Of a stretch of DNA of 60,000 nucleotides, positions 48,231 through 60,000 are shown piece by piece. Where the stretch lies: NCBI RefSeq assembly GCF_910592395.1, contig NC_088312.1:8496001-8556000 (forward strand), given 5' to 3'. The position numbers and the translations under genes were made by a program. The stretch's first letter is position 1; each line of letters starts with the position of its first letter. The DNA comes from Lineus longissimus (lineage: Eukaryota; Nemertea; Pilidiophora; Heteronemertea; Lineidae). The notes under the pieces are model-generated. The model was not told where the DNA came from. It searched no databases and saw only the letters and a program-made list of their open reading frames with translations.

Positions 48231-51200
48231 TCATGATAAGCCCTCCTTCAGGATCGATGGCTTTCTACCTGAGGTACAGGACCTCAGGCTCCAGGCAGTG
48301 CACCATCAGTGCAATAATATGCCATTAGCACTGCGCATCATTCAGATTAGCCTGGAGATTACCTTGCTACTCTGATAACTCCACTCAGCATCCTCTTCAC
48401 CTGAGAAAAACATGAGGAAAAAGTGGCAAAAGGTGAAATCCATCTTCTCCACAAGACCCAATTACTTAAGAGTAAGGTAAGCCACCTGGCTTCCACAGGA
48501 GCCAAGAAGTTCTGATTGAAACAAAATAAAATATCACATTGGGAAAAAAAGTCCATTATTGTTTCTTTATGCACTTCAATTTACGTTTTTTCCTTACGTA
48601 AACAAAGGGATTTTGTTTGCGGCATAGTTCATCAATACTTTTGAAACAACTGCAGTGACATATCCAATTGATACCTGATCCAATGATAGGCCTTGGTTGA
48701 AAAAGATTTCAATTTTAGTTTTCAATTTTAATTTCAAAACTCAGGTTTGGACAACAGTAAGTACGGAATATACGGGACTCAGGAATGAGTTGACTTTTGA
48801 AATGAAAAGGCCAAGACCTATCCTAAAGAGCAAGTTGCGAGAAGTTTGCTAACAAGTGGGAATTAAAGTTCAAGTTGTGAAATTGTCAGACAGGTGATGA
48901 AGTATATGAAACAGCATGAGAAAGCGATGTTTGGCAATTTGTAATGTTGATTCCAACGTAAGTGGACTTCACTTTTGAGAACAAGTTATATATAGAATCT
49001 ACTGAGAATATGTTAAAGTCGAAAGCAAGTGGTTTGTAGTGAGTTCCTGTTTGCCATATTGAAGACTGACCCAGCATACATGCACCTTTATCAGTTGAAA
49101 TGGCAAAGGTCACAAAAAGCGGAAATCATTTTATTCTGCCCGCTGCGGTGATACACAACTTTTGTGATTCTGTGCATCTCACTCCAGGCAATCCATGGGG
49201 TATAAAATTGAATTTGAGGAGAAATTATAATTTGAAACTAAGAAGGTGTCAATCTCAAACAGTCAACACAGTCAGAGTGGCCACAATGATCTGTAAATTT
49301 GATAACCACACATCTTCATAATTGACTAATTTCTATTTGTTGAGGAGTTAACTGAGAACGAAATCGAATTTGGAAATCGAACTTAGACGAAACAGGTGGA
49401 ACAGTATCAAAAGTTAGATTCTTAACAACTTATTTTCACAAGTAATTTGTGGAGGCGTTTTCAAGGAAGTATTAGTAAAAGTTGCTAATGAGATGATTTT
49501 CTTTGCTTGAAACTAAGCCTTCTTCGAGTAGGAGTCTTAATTTTGGACGTGTTTTCTAAGTGATAATACACTGAGCACAGAGGAAGAGGTATGCATGTAG
49601 TTGTCTGATCTGCACTGACTTTATGTACTGGTTTGCCAGGCATCGCTCAAAGCAGCAACTTGGCTGGCAAGTTTCGCTGATAGAAATTAGGGCAATTTCA
49701 CAATCTCCACTTGCAAAGATACTGTGGTTCCCGTGTGACAGAGGCTTGCTTGAAACTTGCAAGTAATTAAAATGGCCATTGAAAGCTATCTTGATTACTA
49801 TAATACCACGGACAGTGGCTATCATGAGAATCCATATGAAATCTTTTGCAAGATTCTTACAACTAACCCAAGGGCTTTCTTAGGAATGTATTCTTTATGC
49901 AGATGGCTGACAGAAAAGGCCAACCCTCAAGCAAACTGAAATGTACATTTTTTCTTGAACACTTTCTGCAGCAGTTCTGCACGGATCGTGCACTCCCATC
50001 TACCAAATGGAATGGTCATCTCTTACACTTTTTACACACCGGCGAAAAGAGATGATTTACGCTCTCATGAAATAAATTATTCACACTCCAAAGCATCGGT
50101 AACCAGTTAGCGCCGCGACTGCCAATGTTCTGTGACTTGTCCATCGATAACTCGATTCTATGAAGTCATAGCTTAAGGAAGCACCTGATACAGATCAGCA
50201 CCATGAACTGTGTTTCTTCCTGAAGATTTAATGCAACCACATTCAGAATTTGTAACTGCTGTCAGCTGAGTGTGGGAGACCCCCCACAGGCCAAAAATAT
50301 TTTCTGATAAATTTGTGTTGATCGTCGCAGTGGTGGCATGGTGCATGATACATGCTGCAATCAGTAGAATTCAACCCTGAAGCATATCACAATTAGCCCC
50401 AAATATATAGAAATCAAGTACCACAATAATATACAAAGTGGCTTGACAACATCAAAAAAAAATTCAGCAATTGTATTCGAAACAAAATCTTATCATTTGA
50501 TATAAACCTGAGATTTTGACCTTATTAATCTGGTATAAACACTGCTTGGTTTAACTTGGACATTTTAAGGCCAATGCACCAACTTCCAAGAGTTGGAAGG
50601 CATTTGAAGAAAAAATGAAAACAATCTAATCGAAGAAATTTTATAGGTTTAACCCAGAACGAGGTCAATCATAAACAGTATGACCCTGGCAGGTTGCTGA
50701 TGATAGCAGCCTTTTATGTTCTTTTACTTATATGTTCCAAATGACACAAGAGTTCAGCTCTGAGACGGCCACCCTTTAAGTGTTGACAAAAGATGATGGG
50801 TTAAAATGTTTTTTCGTGGGCAAAAACATTCCAATTTGTTTTTTATGCGTAACTGTAAACACAGGAAGTAGTGTTGAGGTCAGATGGATATGCAGTATGT
50901 ACTTCAGGTGATAACTGATTGAGAATTTTAACTTAAAAATAAAGTCGAAACAGAAAAGAATATTAAAAGGAGAGCCGAAGAACGTGTTATGACGAACTAA
51001 TAATTCCTCTGCAAGTCATCAGTGAAGCTAAGGAATGGTGCATCCTGTTCTCATACGGAACCACGCTGCTTTGGGACGAGCCAGCTTCATGAGTACCCAT
51101 CGCACAAGTCTCATCATCATTGGAAACAGTTCCACTTACTAAGTTAGAGCAACTGTGCAGGTACTTTGCACAACATACTCCTGGCTATTAACACTCTCCT

Positions 51201-52119
51201 TTGCAAAAATGAAACATACTAAAGTCGCCATCTACCCAGCCACTTTCCATCGTACCCAAGCAAGTCCAATCCCCACCTTGATGACAGGTAGTCTTATAAA
51301 AGCTTGTAAAAAGAAATCTCACTGAAATATTGGACTGACAATAACCATTTGTTTGCCTAAGCCAAAGCCACAGTAAGTGCTCATTTACGCCAGGTCCAGA
51401 GAAGCTTCTTTGGCCACTTTTCTCCTAAAGAACACGTAAAGAATACACTCAGGTTAACATGACATATCTCCTATTAACTGACAACTTTTGTTGCCTGAAA
51501 TCCATCTGGCTAGTCATTGGAAGGAATCCACAAACGCTGTGGTACCACTTGTTATAAACATGAGGAAAAAATGCCACCACAAGTAGTTGTGGCAGATACA
51601 TCTTCAGGGAGAAATGTGGAAAACTACTCTATGCCTTGTACTTTATCCTCAGATATCCTTTTTCAAAGATCAGGAATTTTGGTTTATTTATTTGGCCATT
51701 TATCCTGAAGTATATTTTGAGGGTCACTCTCTTTGGCGATGGCGTGAGATGAGGCGCCAGTGCCAAAAAGAACATATGGTGCTTGTGTAAGTGCCACGCA
51801 AGTAATCAAACAAAGTAGCGCCTTTTCCAAGAACAAACGAGTGACAAATACACCCATGATGCTGACCGACCATGCTTGATAAGTTCAAAATCCATGTTCA
51901 TGCCAACGATATTAGACATTTTCAAGGTCTGCTACTACGACAATTTGTCTCTATCATTATATCCATTTATACTACCATTAACTGGTTATTTCAAGCTGAA
52001 TTGAGGAAGTACCCCTTATCATTCACAAAGTTACAGTTGTGACAACCAATTTTCGTGCATTTATGTTGAGGTGGTGGGTGAGGAATGCGACACAAGGCAG
52101 ATGGAGTGTAGTTTCAAAT
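48231..52119. other. No supported gene
   Basis: AT-rich. GTGGCTATCATGAGAATCC-type sequence at 49815-49841 recurs at 57813-57839, and a fragment of the 42.4-kb tandem unit lies at 50768-50789. Short chance frames only. Confidence 0.4.
49815..49841. repeat. 27-bp dispersed repeat, copy 1
   Basis: Differs at one position from 57813-57839 (CCATATG versus CCGTATG). Here it is preceded by CA, making a CAGTGG start like a pogo-type terminus. Confidence 0.75.
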
Positions 52120-52202
52120 CCAGTTCTGTTCCATATATGTTGTTTCAAATATTGGGTGGCCCAGTTTTGTTCCATATATATATGGTTTCAAACATTGGGT
52201 GG
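52120..52202. repeat. 41-bp tandem duplication
   Basis: CCAGTTYTGTTCCATATAT and TTTCAAAYATTGGGTGG occur in both copies (52120-52159 and 52161-52202). The second has two extra bases in a TA run. Confidence 0.9.
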
Positions 52203-52599
52203 TTTCTGAAAAGATGCTTCCTTGGATTGCAGAAGACAACAAACTTAGCAGGAGCCTCTACAATCTGTACTTCATCTTCAACCAGACACAAATTCTGTAA
52301 GAATCTTAGGGACGGTTCCATCTGTTCACCAGGAGATGCAGTTACAAAAGTAACAGTTAGCTGGGGTACCTGTTGCTGATGACTGAGAGGTGAGAAATTA
52401 TTGGATTAGACCAAGGATCATTGACCAGCAACGGTATTTGGCTGGAGGCAATCCAGGAACTGTGAGCAGAGGGAGATATCCAGGCCAGCACAGGAAAAGA
52501 AGTATTTGAGATGATCAATTCATCAACATATATCAGCAAGGCACCACCTAAATGCAAATTTTAGGCCAACAAATTGACCCTTCAGCAACATCTAAGCTA
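52203..52599. other. No gene seen
   Basis: No frame or signal is supported. Confidence 0.45.
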
Positions 52600-52905
52600 T
52601 GTCGTCGCTACATCTCTTGCAAACTTCCATCAAGTCTTACACACTGCAAAGAAGCGTTTCACAGGTATCATCATCGAAACTACACGATGTAATTACGTCT
52701 CATGTGGCCTATTAGCCGTTTGCTCTAATCAGCGGTGTTTGCATAAAATTTTCCTCCCGACACCATTACGACGGATTGTAATTTGTCCCTCGTTATTCGT
52801 TCGCCGTTTCTTGCCGACGATAAACGGTGTGCATGTTTTTCTGACTCGTAGTGTGTAATCTATAAGTAGTCGGCTAATTCGCTCACACCCGAGGCAGTCA
52901 ACTCT
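52600..52905 (+). promoter_or_regulatory. CpG-rich segment, possible promoter
   Basis: More than a dozen CpG lie in about 300 bp, against few in the flanks. Near its right end TATAAGTAG (about 52860) is followed some 35 bp later by an initiator-like CAGTCAACTC. Downstream a tract ending ccttttacag near 52929 could be an acceptor. A 94-codon plus frame (52574-52858) overlaps the patch but shows no domain. The promoter role is inferred. Confidence 0.3.
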
Positions 52906-54489
52906 TTTTTGGTTTTAACCCTTTTACAGCCCCTCAATATAGGAAGGCAGGATATCAATTTGCCAAGCAGCAGGGATATGTAGTCATCATCTCGGGATGG
53001 TTTGCTTCTGAATGTGAGGAGTCATTCACTGTGCATAGATTGTTACTGTTCTTAGTTTAGGTTCTGTTTCTCTTAAGCAAAGTTTGAAAATCAATGTTCT
53101 ATAAATTTTGTCTGTACACTACAAGACTTCATCAGGAAATGACTTCATTGTTGATGTTACTGACATTACCCAGATGTCGTAGAGCAAAAACGAAAATTTT
53201 AAGAACGCTGACTTTCAAAATGTTCTTGTGATAACAGAACCTTTGGATAATATCAAACCAAGCTGATGGACCTATTTTGATTGTTCTTGCCAAAATCTGC
53301 TGGCTGATGTGGACAAAACAACTCCAAACATCCATGACAAAGCCTCACTGGACAAAGCGTTAGGAATGCAATTAATCGTCGACTCCGGCAATTATTAGCG
53401 TAGTACTTCCTGAATTATATTTGAAAATCGGCCAACGGCACATTAACCCTTAAGTGATGACCATGAAGAATTTATTTTTTATGAAAAACATCAAATGCCA
53501 TTTACAGAATCGATATCACTGCCTAGCAAGTCTTATAGGGCTTAGAGAGTGTTTAATTCAAGAAGGCTTGACACGTCACAGTTTTGCTATTTTTGTCAAT
53601 TACATTAAAATTTAAGCAACAGAATTATTTTCCATTTGGTTTGGTTGATTTTGGGCCAAAGAAGCTTAGCAGTGATAGCTACTTTATACACAAACCACAG
53701 AAAATGATAATAGTATGATGAAATGTTGCGGAAAATCGCAATTTATCTGGATGAGGAAATACCAGATTTCTGCACTACTTCTGCCATACTTTTTGACTTT
53801 TCACCTTGAGATAGTAAATATTATAACAGGATTTATTACCTATGAAAACATATTAAGTGCCCGAGGAAGAATGTGAGATAAGATGGCTCAAGCGTGCACT
53901 GGAAGCTTTCTTCGGCTTCATCTGGACCATATTATTATTGATTCCACTCAATATATATATTGATACTTCTTATGATCTCATGAACTTAGTACTACATTGA
54001 AAACACCATTCTTGTTGATCTTCCCCGTTGATCTGTGTCAAAATATACAAAATGTTACTTCAGTGAGAATCACAGCATTGGTCTTGAAAATATTAGCAGA
54101 GTTATTGACCAAAGAAAGTAATAATGACCTTGACCTTGGAAAACAATTCTAGCCAAAAACATGATGCTCAATTTGAGAGTGTGGACGAGTATTTCTAAGC
54201 ATTTTGGTGTCTTATTTTGATTCATAAACAAGGCCAGTTTTAAATTGACAGCCTGTAAACGTTTCGTAATTCCTGGCAGAATTCCATGTATCATGATTGT
54301 GATCAAGCAACGGCTCTTGATCTCTTCTCTCTCACCTATTTTATAAAATCAGTCAGTTCGTTGATAAATTCTGTTTGAAGAAAACAAATTATTGGGATCT
54401 TTTAATCAATTCCAAATCCATACAAGCAGACTTGCAAGGTGTCCTCATCATCAAAAACTCATAGCTCTATAAGCATGAGGAATCCACGA
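52906..54489. other. No supported gene
   Basis: AT-rich. One TGACCTTGA lies at 54125-54133. Confidence 0.45.
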
Positions 54490-54690
54490 GTTTGCGTCAG
54501 CCAGCCCTGTCTTGTGCACCCGGTCCATATCAACTCTGCCCGGGACTCGTGCCACCTCATGTTTAGTGCCGGCCTATCAAGGTCCAGTCTTTCCCCAGGA
54601 TCCCTTCAGTCTGCCCTGGTTCCTTTTTCCTGGTGGCGCCAATGCAGAACTACGCACCCGACTCATGGGCCTCAGATGGCGCGTTAAGAT
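54490..54690. other. GC-rich patch of unknown origin
   Basis: An abrupt 200-bp rise in G+C, with CCCGGG and GGCGCC. On the minus strand one frame is open on both sides of two adjacent stops (MSRVRSSALAPPGKRNQG, then HEVARVPGRVDMDRV and VHKTGLADANSWIPH). Plus frames at 54439-54733 are also open. It may be an old exon or a transposon piece. Confidence 0.4.
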
Positions 54691-57600
54691 CAACTCTAAT
54701 CATCTGACGATAATCCACGTTCAACTTCGATAATCCTTCCCAGGATGCAGTATTACATGAAATTAAAAATCATTCTGTACACACCGTATGTTCACACATG
54801 CAGTGTAACAGCTTATACTTTTACGTAGTTTACAGCAGAGTTCGCGTTCATTTTTTAAAAGTTTTTTTGAGAATTATTGAAAACTGGAGCTTAGTCTACT
54901 GCATCATACAATGCTGTCAAATTAACCCTCTTGTGGCCATTATAGTCTGTTATCAAAGTAGAGAAGTTGTTTATGGAACTTCTCAAAAAAAATCAAAACA
55001 CAAAATTCCACAGAGGCTTTTGAGAATACACTGAAGGTTAACCCCTTGTTTTCAAAGGCTCTGTCACTTGATCTAGCTTGTTGTTAAGGCTGCCCTTATT
55101 CACTTCAAAAGGCAACTTTGGCAGTGAGGTATGTCTTGGTTAGTTATATGAAAATGGACCCCAGCTTTCATCTCTTATCAACAGCCATCACATGACTTCT
55201 CCAAAAGTGGTCAGAACGTTAGCAATTACTTTCCCGCCAAACCAGCAGTTTAGAAATAAGCAATTATTTATTCAAGTAATTATACGCCATGGGGCCACGC
55301 ACCGGAGTAATTATCTTGGCGATACACAGACGTGTACAATGCCAAAATGGGGTAAATACGTGTAAAGTTCTGTTGGTTTTGTTCTCAAAAGCGGATATTG
55401 TTGCTTGTTGACCTGTTATGTATGTAAGTGTATCAATACAAAAGCTCACTTACTATTTGTATGATAAAAAGTGATAAATCTCGTACGTTGTTGTTGTATT
55501 TGAATTGTCAGACGAGACATATAGTTTTTTAAACATCATAACTGTCTATCATATTGTTATTTTTTGTCTCAGCAGAGCTTTTTGTACAAACTGTTGTCAG
55601 AACTAAAAACTGGCTCATCTCCAAACAACTTGTAGAATTTGATGTTGAGTGCCTTGCCTGAGTGTCAATGCAACGGATGTCAAAGGGCCACCATGAGTGC
55701 CTGCTTTGCCATCCCAAGGAGCGCGGGAAATATTAAAAGGGGCATTGTTATGGGTAGGCGATGTTCCCATTAAACCTCTTTCTTAAATTTGATTGTGCCT
55801 GTGCCTCTCTAACAGCGCACTCTCAACAGAATATCTCAAGAGTGACAAAAAATCTTAATTCAAATGAAAAAGAATTCATCAAACGCAGCTGAAACATTTA
55901 CAACTTGCTTGAAAGGTGAACTCAACAAGAAAGTTAACAGTTTCATAACTGACTTAACCAGCTAACACAAAAGTCAACAGATAAGTTCACTTCTTGAAAA
56001 GCCAAGTTCAGCACCTGTGAAATTAAAGTTCAACACAAGCTTTTGGGTACCAAGTGTAAGTTCTGGCTAGGATATTACTTATAAATGTATAATAACTTCA
56101 GCCAACTTTCGTGAATTCGAAATAGTCGTTTGAAATCTACCTGTGTAACCTTTTTAAGTGATGGATCTTATGAGAGATAACTCAAAGAATCAGAATGGCT
56201 GATACTTTACTTCACCAAAACCATCAATATTTTACATTAAGTACAAATATGTCTGTTCATTTTTAACTGCTGACATCTTAGCAGTTAACTCGAGGGAGTA
56301 GAATAAGCATCTTATTAAAGGAGTGGCCATTTTTGAATTCAACTACTCCTTGTTCATCTGTACCTCTTCTTACACATGTTTTTTTGGTTCAGTTCATCCT
56401 AAGTATAAGCCAGAATGACCAATGCACTTAAAAGTACATACAACTGTACATCATTTTACAAAAGTCCTATCAAACTTGACAAGTTATATAGAGACATCAA
56501 GTGCCATATTCTGCTCTCGTCCAATGAAAAGTGATCGAGAATTGCAATGGAAAGATATTACATTCTTCTCATTAATTTGTCACTTGTCTCACATCCTGAC
56601 CAATCAGAGAGCCCCTCGTTTACAAATTACTACCATCGCTAAGAAGTCTTCCCATCTTCCCACAGAACAAGAGCCAATAATTAGCAAGCCTTATTAGTTC
56701 TCTTAACGAACCTCCAGTACGAGCAACCACAATATTACAGAGAATTCAATACTATAGATATGACCCAGCAGTGTTGTTCAAATATTTCACGTACTTGAAA
56801 CTTAATTAAAACTGGTAATTACTGGGAAGATGGCTTAATGATGAAGATACGTGGAAAAAAGTAAAACAATAGATTGAAGTTATTCATCTTTCCCGCAGAT
56901 TTCTCATTTTCTTAGGAAAAAAAGGCAAATTCATTTCATTTACTACGTATCACACAATACTTTCTTGCAGACTTTTTGATTTTTCCTAAAAAACGACATA
57001 CTATTTAAATCTTGCCGCAACCATTATTACATGGAAACATCCATAAAAACATTTAAAGACAAAATGAATATGTTTGGTATATGCTCTGAAATTAAGTTCA
57101 ATATTCACTTCTGCAATACATTCATTTCCATCTATGGTTTAACTCCTAACTTTTTACAACCCACAATGAAAGAAAAATCGTCCACTGGCAATATTGATTG
57201 TGTAACAGACAAACAGATATTGAAAGACCCACCAAAATACTGCACTATTCACGCTATCCTACCGTGAGAAATATATATTTGATAGTGGGAAACTACAACA
57301 TGATGATGAAAATATATGGACATTCAAAAGTGTTATTTGAAAACAAGCAACTGGCGCGATTCCCAATATTAGTTGGTGAGCACAAAAATTATTATTTGCA
57401 GTTTTACTGAGAACTATCCTTTTTGGTTTTTCACAATCAACATCATTACTTTTTTTTTCACAACCTACTCTTGTGACAAAATCAGTCCATTTCCATGTTT
57501 CGAACACACATGCAAAGTAAGAGTTACTGACCCTGGAATATCATAAGATGCAGTTACATGATGTTTTGAATCCTTGCCTATAACTTGCTCAGATACAACA

Positions 57601-57810
57601 TAGATCCATCATGACTATCTAAGATAATCATAACTCACATATTTCCCCATGTTTTTTCACTATTGATGTACCTTATCCCCTGGATCAAGCAATCAGCCAG
57701 GTATATGGAATGAATTATCAGTAGTTTGCTTTAGTTGCAATATTAGCGATATTTTCTTGGTCCTGTTATGAATCATGTTTTGCCATCATGTATTAGAAAA
57801 CATCCATGTT
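54691..57810. other. No supported gene
   Basis: AT-rich. Plus frames 56422-56697 and 57031-57267 are chance-like. No repeat is seen. Confidence 0.4.
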
Positions 57811-57889
57811 GTGTGGCTATCATGAGAATCCGTATGAAAACTTTCAACCTTGGACCCATGAGTGGTCGTGTTACCGGGGTTCCACTGTA
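57811..57889. mobile_element. Fragment or small copy of a pogo-type MITE
   Basis: The right end, read inward from 57887, is CAGTGGAACCCCGGTAACAC, a typical pogo/Tigger-like terminus, followed outside by TA. The left part (57813-57839) repeats a 27-bp sequence seen at 49815-49841, which there begins CAGTGG. The left terminus of this copy lacks the leading CA. Confidence 0.5.
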
Positions 57890-60000
57890 ATTGAAATTAG
57901 TAAAATGATCTTCATGATTCATTCAATAATGACCTATCTTCTCTAACGAACCTGAATCACCTGAGAAAAAATTACCCACCTCCGAAATTATGAATGAAGC
58001 AGCGGCAAACAAATGTGTATCCTGGTGCTTGAATTGAAGAGGTGAAGTACACATGAGTATATGAACACATAAAGATGACGTGCCTCTACACACCGCCTCC
58101 TTTGTTCAGGGTCCAACCAAGTGAGATCATATTTCAGGGTTATGAATGAATTGACAATGCTACACATCTTTTTTGATATGATGAGTGGATGTAGTAAGAC
58201 TGTGATTTTGCAGTATCAGGTTAGAGTAATTGAAACACTGATAACAGTTATTTTAACTTGGGATATCAATGTAGAAAGAACATTCCTTTTTGCTTCAACT
58301 TCAAGAAGTTCACTTTCAGTCATTTCCCTCAAGCAGCAGTTTGGGTTAATGACATAGTTATGCTCTTGACTAAAGATACCCACCGTGCCCCCTATTCCCA
58401 TGGGTCCCATAAAATAGAGCTTATGAAAACCTTATAGCTGACACGGTAAGGACACCACCCAGAACACAGCATCTCAGTTGCCCTAATAAGGAATAATCCA
58501 AAGGGCTGTGATCTGTCACTGGTGGCCCATGGGATATGCCCCATCAGCAATATCCAACAATGTTACAACAGAATATAGAAGTGATAAACAACTTCAGTTG
58601 ATTTCATGCAGGAAGCTGGATTTTCTTATCATTATTCAACCTACTTCAAAATATGGCAATTTGGATTAGCTAAAACTCTCTCAAATTATTGAGAAAAAGT
58701 TCTTACATATCTGATAAACTCTGACCAACTTTCAGATTAAATTCAATTGGTAATAAACTGCCTCACTTGATAGAAAGGTTTTACAAGCGGTCCAGTTTTG
58801 TTATTTTACACATCCCCAAATTTTTAACCAATGCCAGCTATCATGACTATGCGCTGAACCGTGTCTCAATAAGTCGCCTAGTAATATTCAGCAGCCTTGC
58901 AAAACTGATGAACACACTATCATCTCATTCCCCACCCTCTCCCTCTCGTACAAACAATCACTTACATTACAAGTGTTTGTTCTCTCAACTCATGGATGGT
59001 GATTTCCTGAATAAGGAGTGTGTTATTAAACCTCTCACCACTCAAGAAGCAGACACTGTCATTATCATGTAAAGTTTAATTAGTAGTTTGTGCAAGCATT
59101 TGTGGGAAATTGGAATATCGTCTGCTGCAGTTGGCCACAATGTGTGCTAGGATACACCCATCTTTTCAAGCAGACATTGTCTTAGGGATTGGCAGACCCA
59201 CACTTGACTTGACAAATGATGAAAGAATCTTATATTACATTACATTATGTTGCAAATTAAAGCAAAAATATGACTGAAATATTTTGTCCCTTAAATTTCT
59301 GAGTGGTTTTAATTGATTTTTACACTGTCTCAAAACCCACTCAAATGTTGGAGACAATTCCCCTTGTGATGTGACCATCAAAGAGACACTCAGAGGAGAT
59401 AAGGACCCACTCCCTGGTCTCCTTATAATAATGTCATCCTTTTGACTCCTTGTTGTTGATTAGTGTAGGGCCTATGATTGAGATATCGAACAAGATCGTT
59501 CCACATTTATAGAGATATATCATGATCACTTTGATTTGAAGAAATACCCACAGAATGACTTAAATGGTGGGCCAGTTTCCTTCCAACAGTAGCCCATCTT
59601 CAAGTCATTCAGGTATTGTAAAATATCAATCTAAGTCTGCTACTTTATGTGGAACATCTATACATGACGCTGTGCATTCGTGTACAGGGTTTAGCCTTAA
59701 CTTAGCATGAAACATCGCCACCAGGTGACCTGCATCATTAGGCTACAGCCCATCATTAGCGCACTTTGAAAAGTTCTTAACCAAATTTAACCCCTTAAAG
59801 GTGGAAGTTTTCCCAACTCGTGTTAAAATGCTGGGTTATGTTTTAGTTGACTTTTGGAAATTCGAATTGACCTTTAATGCATTCGCCAAAATTCTATAAG
59901 TCCTAATTTTTTGGGGCAGCACTAGTTAATCACCAAGATATTCAGCATCTTTTGCGCACTCAGTTAACAGCTGCTTCATCAGAGCACTCGGTATCGTGAC
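57890..60000. other. No supported gene
   Basis: AT-rich. Plus frame 58767-59072 (101 codons) and short opposing frames at 58121-58410 have no splice borders or domains. Confidence 0.4.

Overview
The window looks like nuclear DNA of a metazoan, most likely a marine invertebrate. It is AT-rich, intron-like sequence with no compact operons, no long bacterial-type reading frames and no rRNA or intact tRNA gene. It carries eukaryotic signals: splice-site-flanked short open frames, minisatellites, MITEs, Ty3/gypsy relics, a degenerate tRNA-like SINE fragment, and a repeat family combining an AAGATGG box with TGACCTTGA sites. The phylum cannot be settled from the sequence alone.

The one protein I recognise with confidence is a Myb/SANT-like (trihelix-type) DNA-binding protein encoded on the minus strand at 38727-39299. 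It sits inside a 1010-bp unit (38643-39652) that has terminal inverted repeats, a 3-bp ATA duplication and an ordered set of subterminal repeats and palindromes. This fits a PIF/Harbinger-like element carrying only its Myb-like gene.

Layout. 1-14 kb: mostly featureless, with weak exon candidates at 1.8, 4, 5.3 and 9.4 kb. 14.28-14.48 kb: a 45-bp minisatellite carrying a nuclear-receptor half-site in each long unit. 16-26.4 kb: several minus-strand open frames with exon-like borders, three of which (21.1, 21.9, 22.4 kb) join in phase; interspersed are a three-copy dispersed repeat (17.6-18.7 kb), a 23-copy 45-bp minisatellite with two-unit higher-order structure (19.15-20.19 kb) and a SINE fragment (22.8 kb). 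27.7-31.5 kb: a pair of identical 18-bp inverted repeats, a 28.5-kb hairpin, a possible two-exon microprotein gene on the minus strand (29.15-29.66 kb) and a CpG-bearing, CCAAT-containing segment. 35.6-35.95 kb: two phase-compatible minus exons. 38.6-39.7 kb: the Myb-like element. 41.3-41.6 kb: a possible promoter plus first coding exon on the plus strand. 42-46 kb: decayed gypsy pol fragments, short tandem duplications and a complete 160-bp pogo/Tigger-type MITE. 46-60 kb: largely featureless, apart from a 164-codon open frame, a CpG-rich patch at 52.6-52.9 kb, a GC-rich patch at 54.5 kb and a MITE end at 57.9 kb.

Except for the Myb-like protein, all gene calls are exon candidates built by eye from reading frame plus splice signals. 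In AT-rich DNA of this length some will be chance. No interacting set of genes can be inferred.
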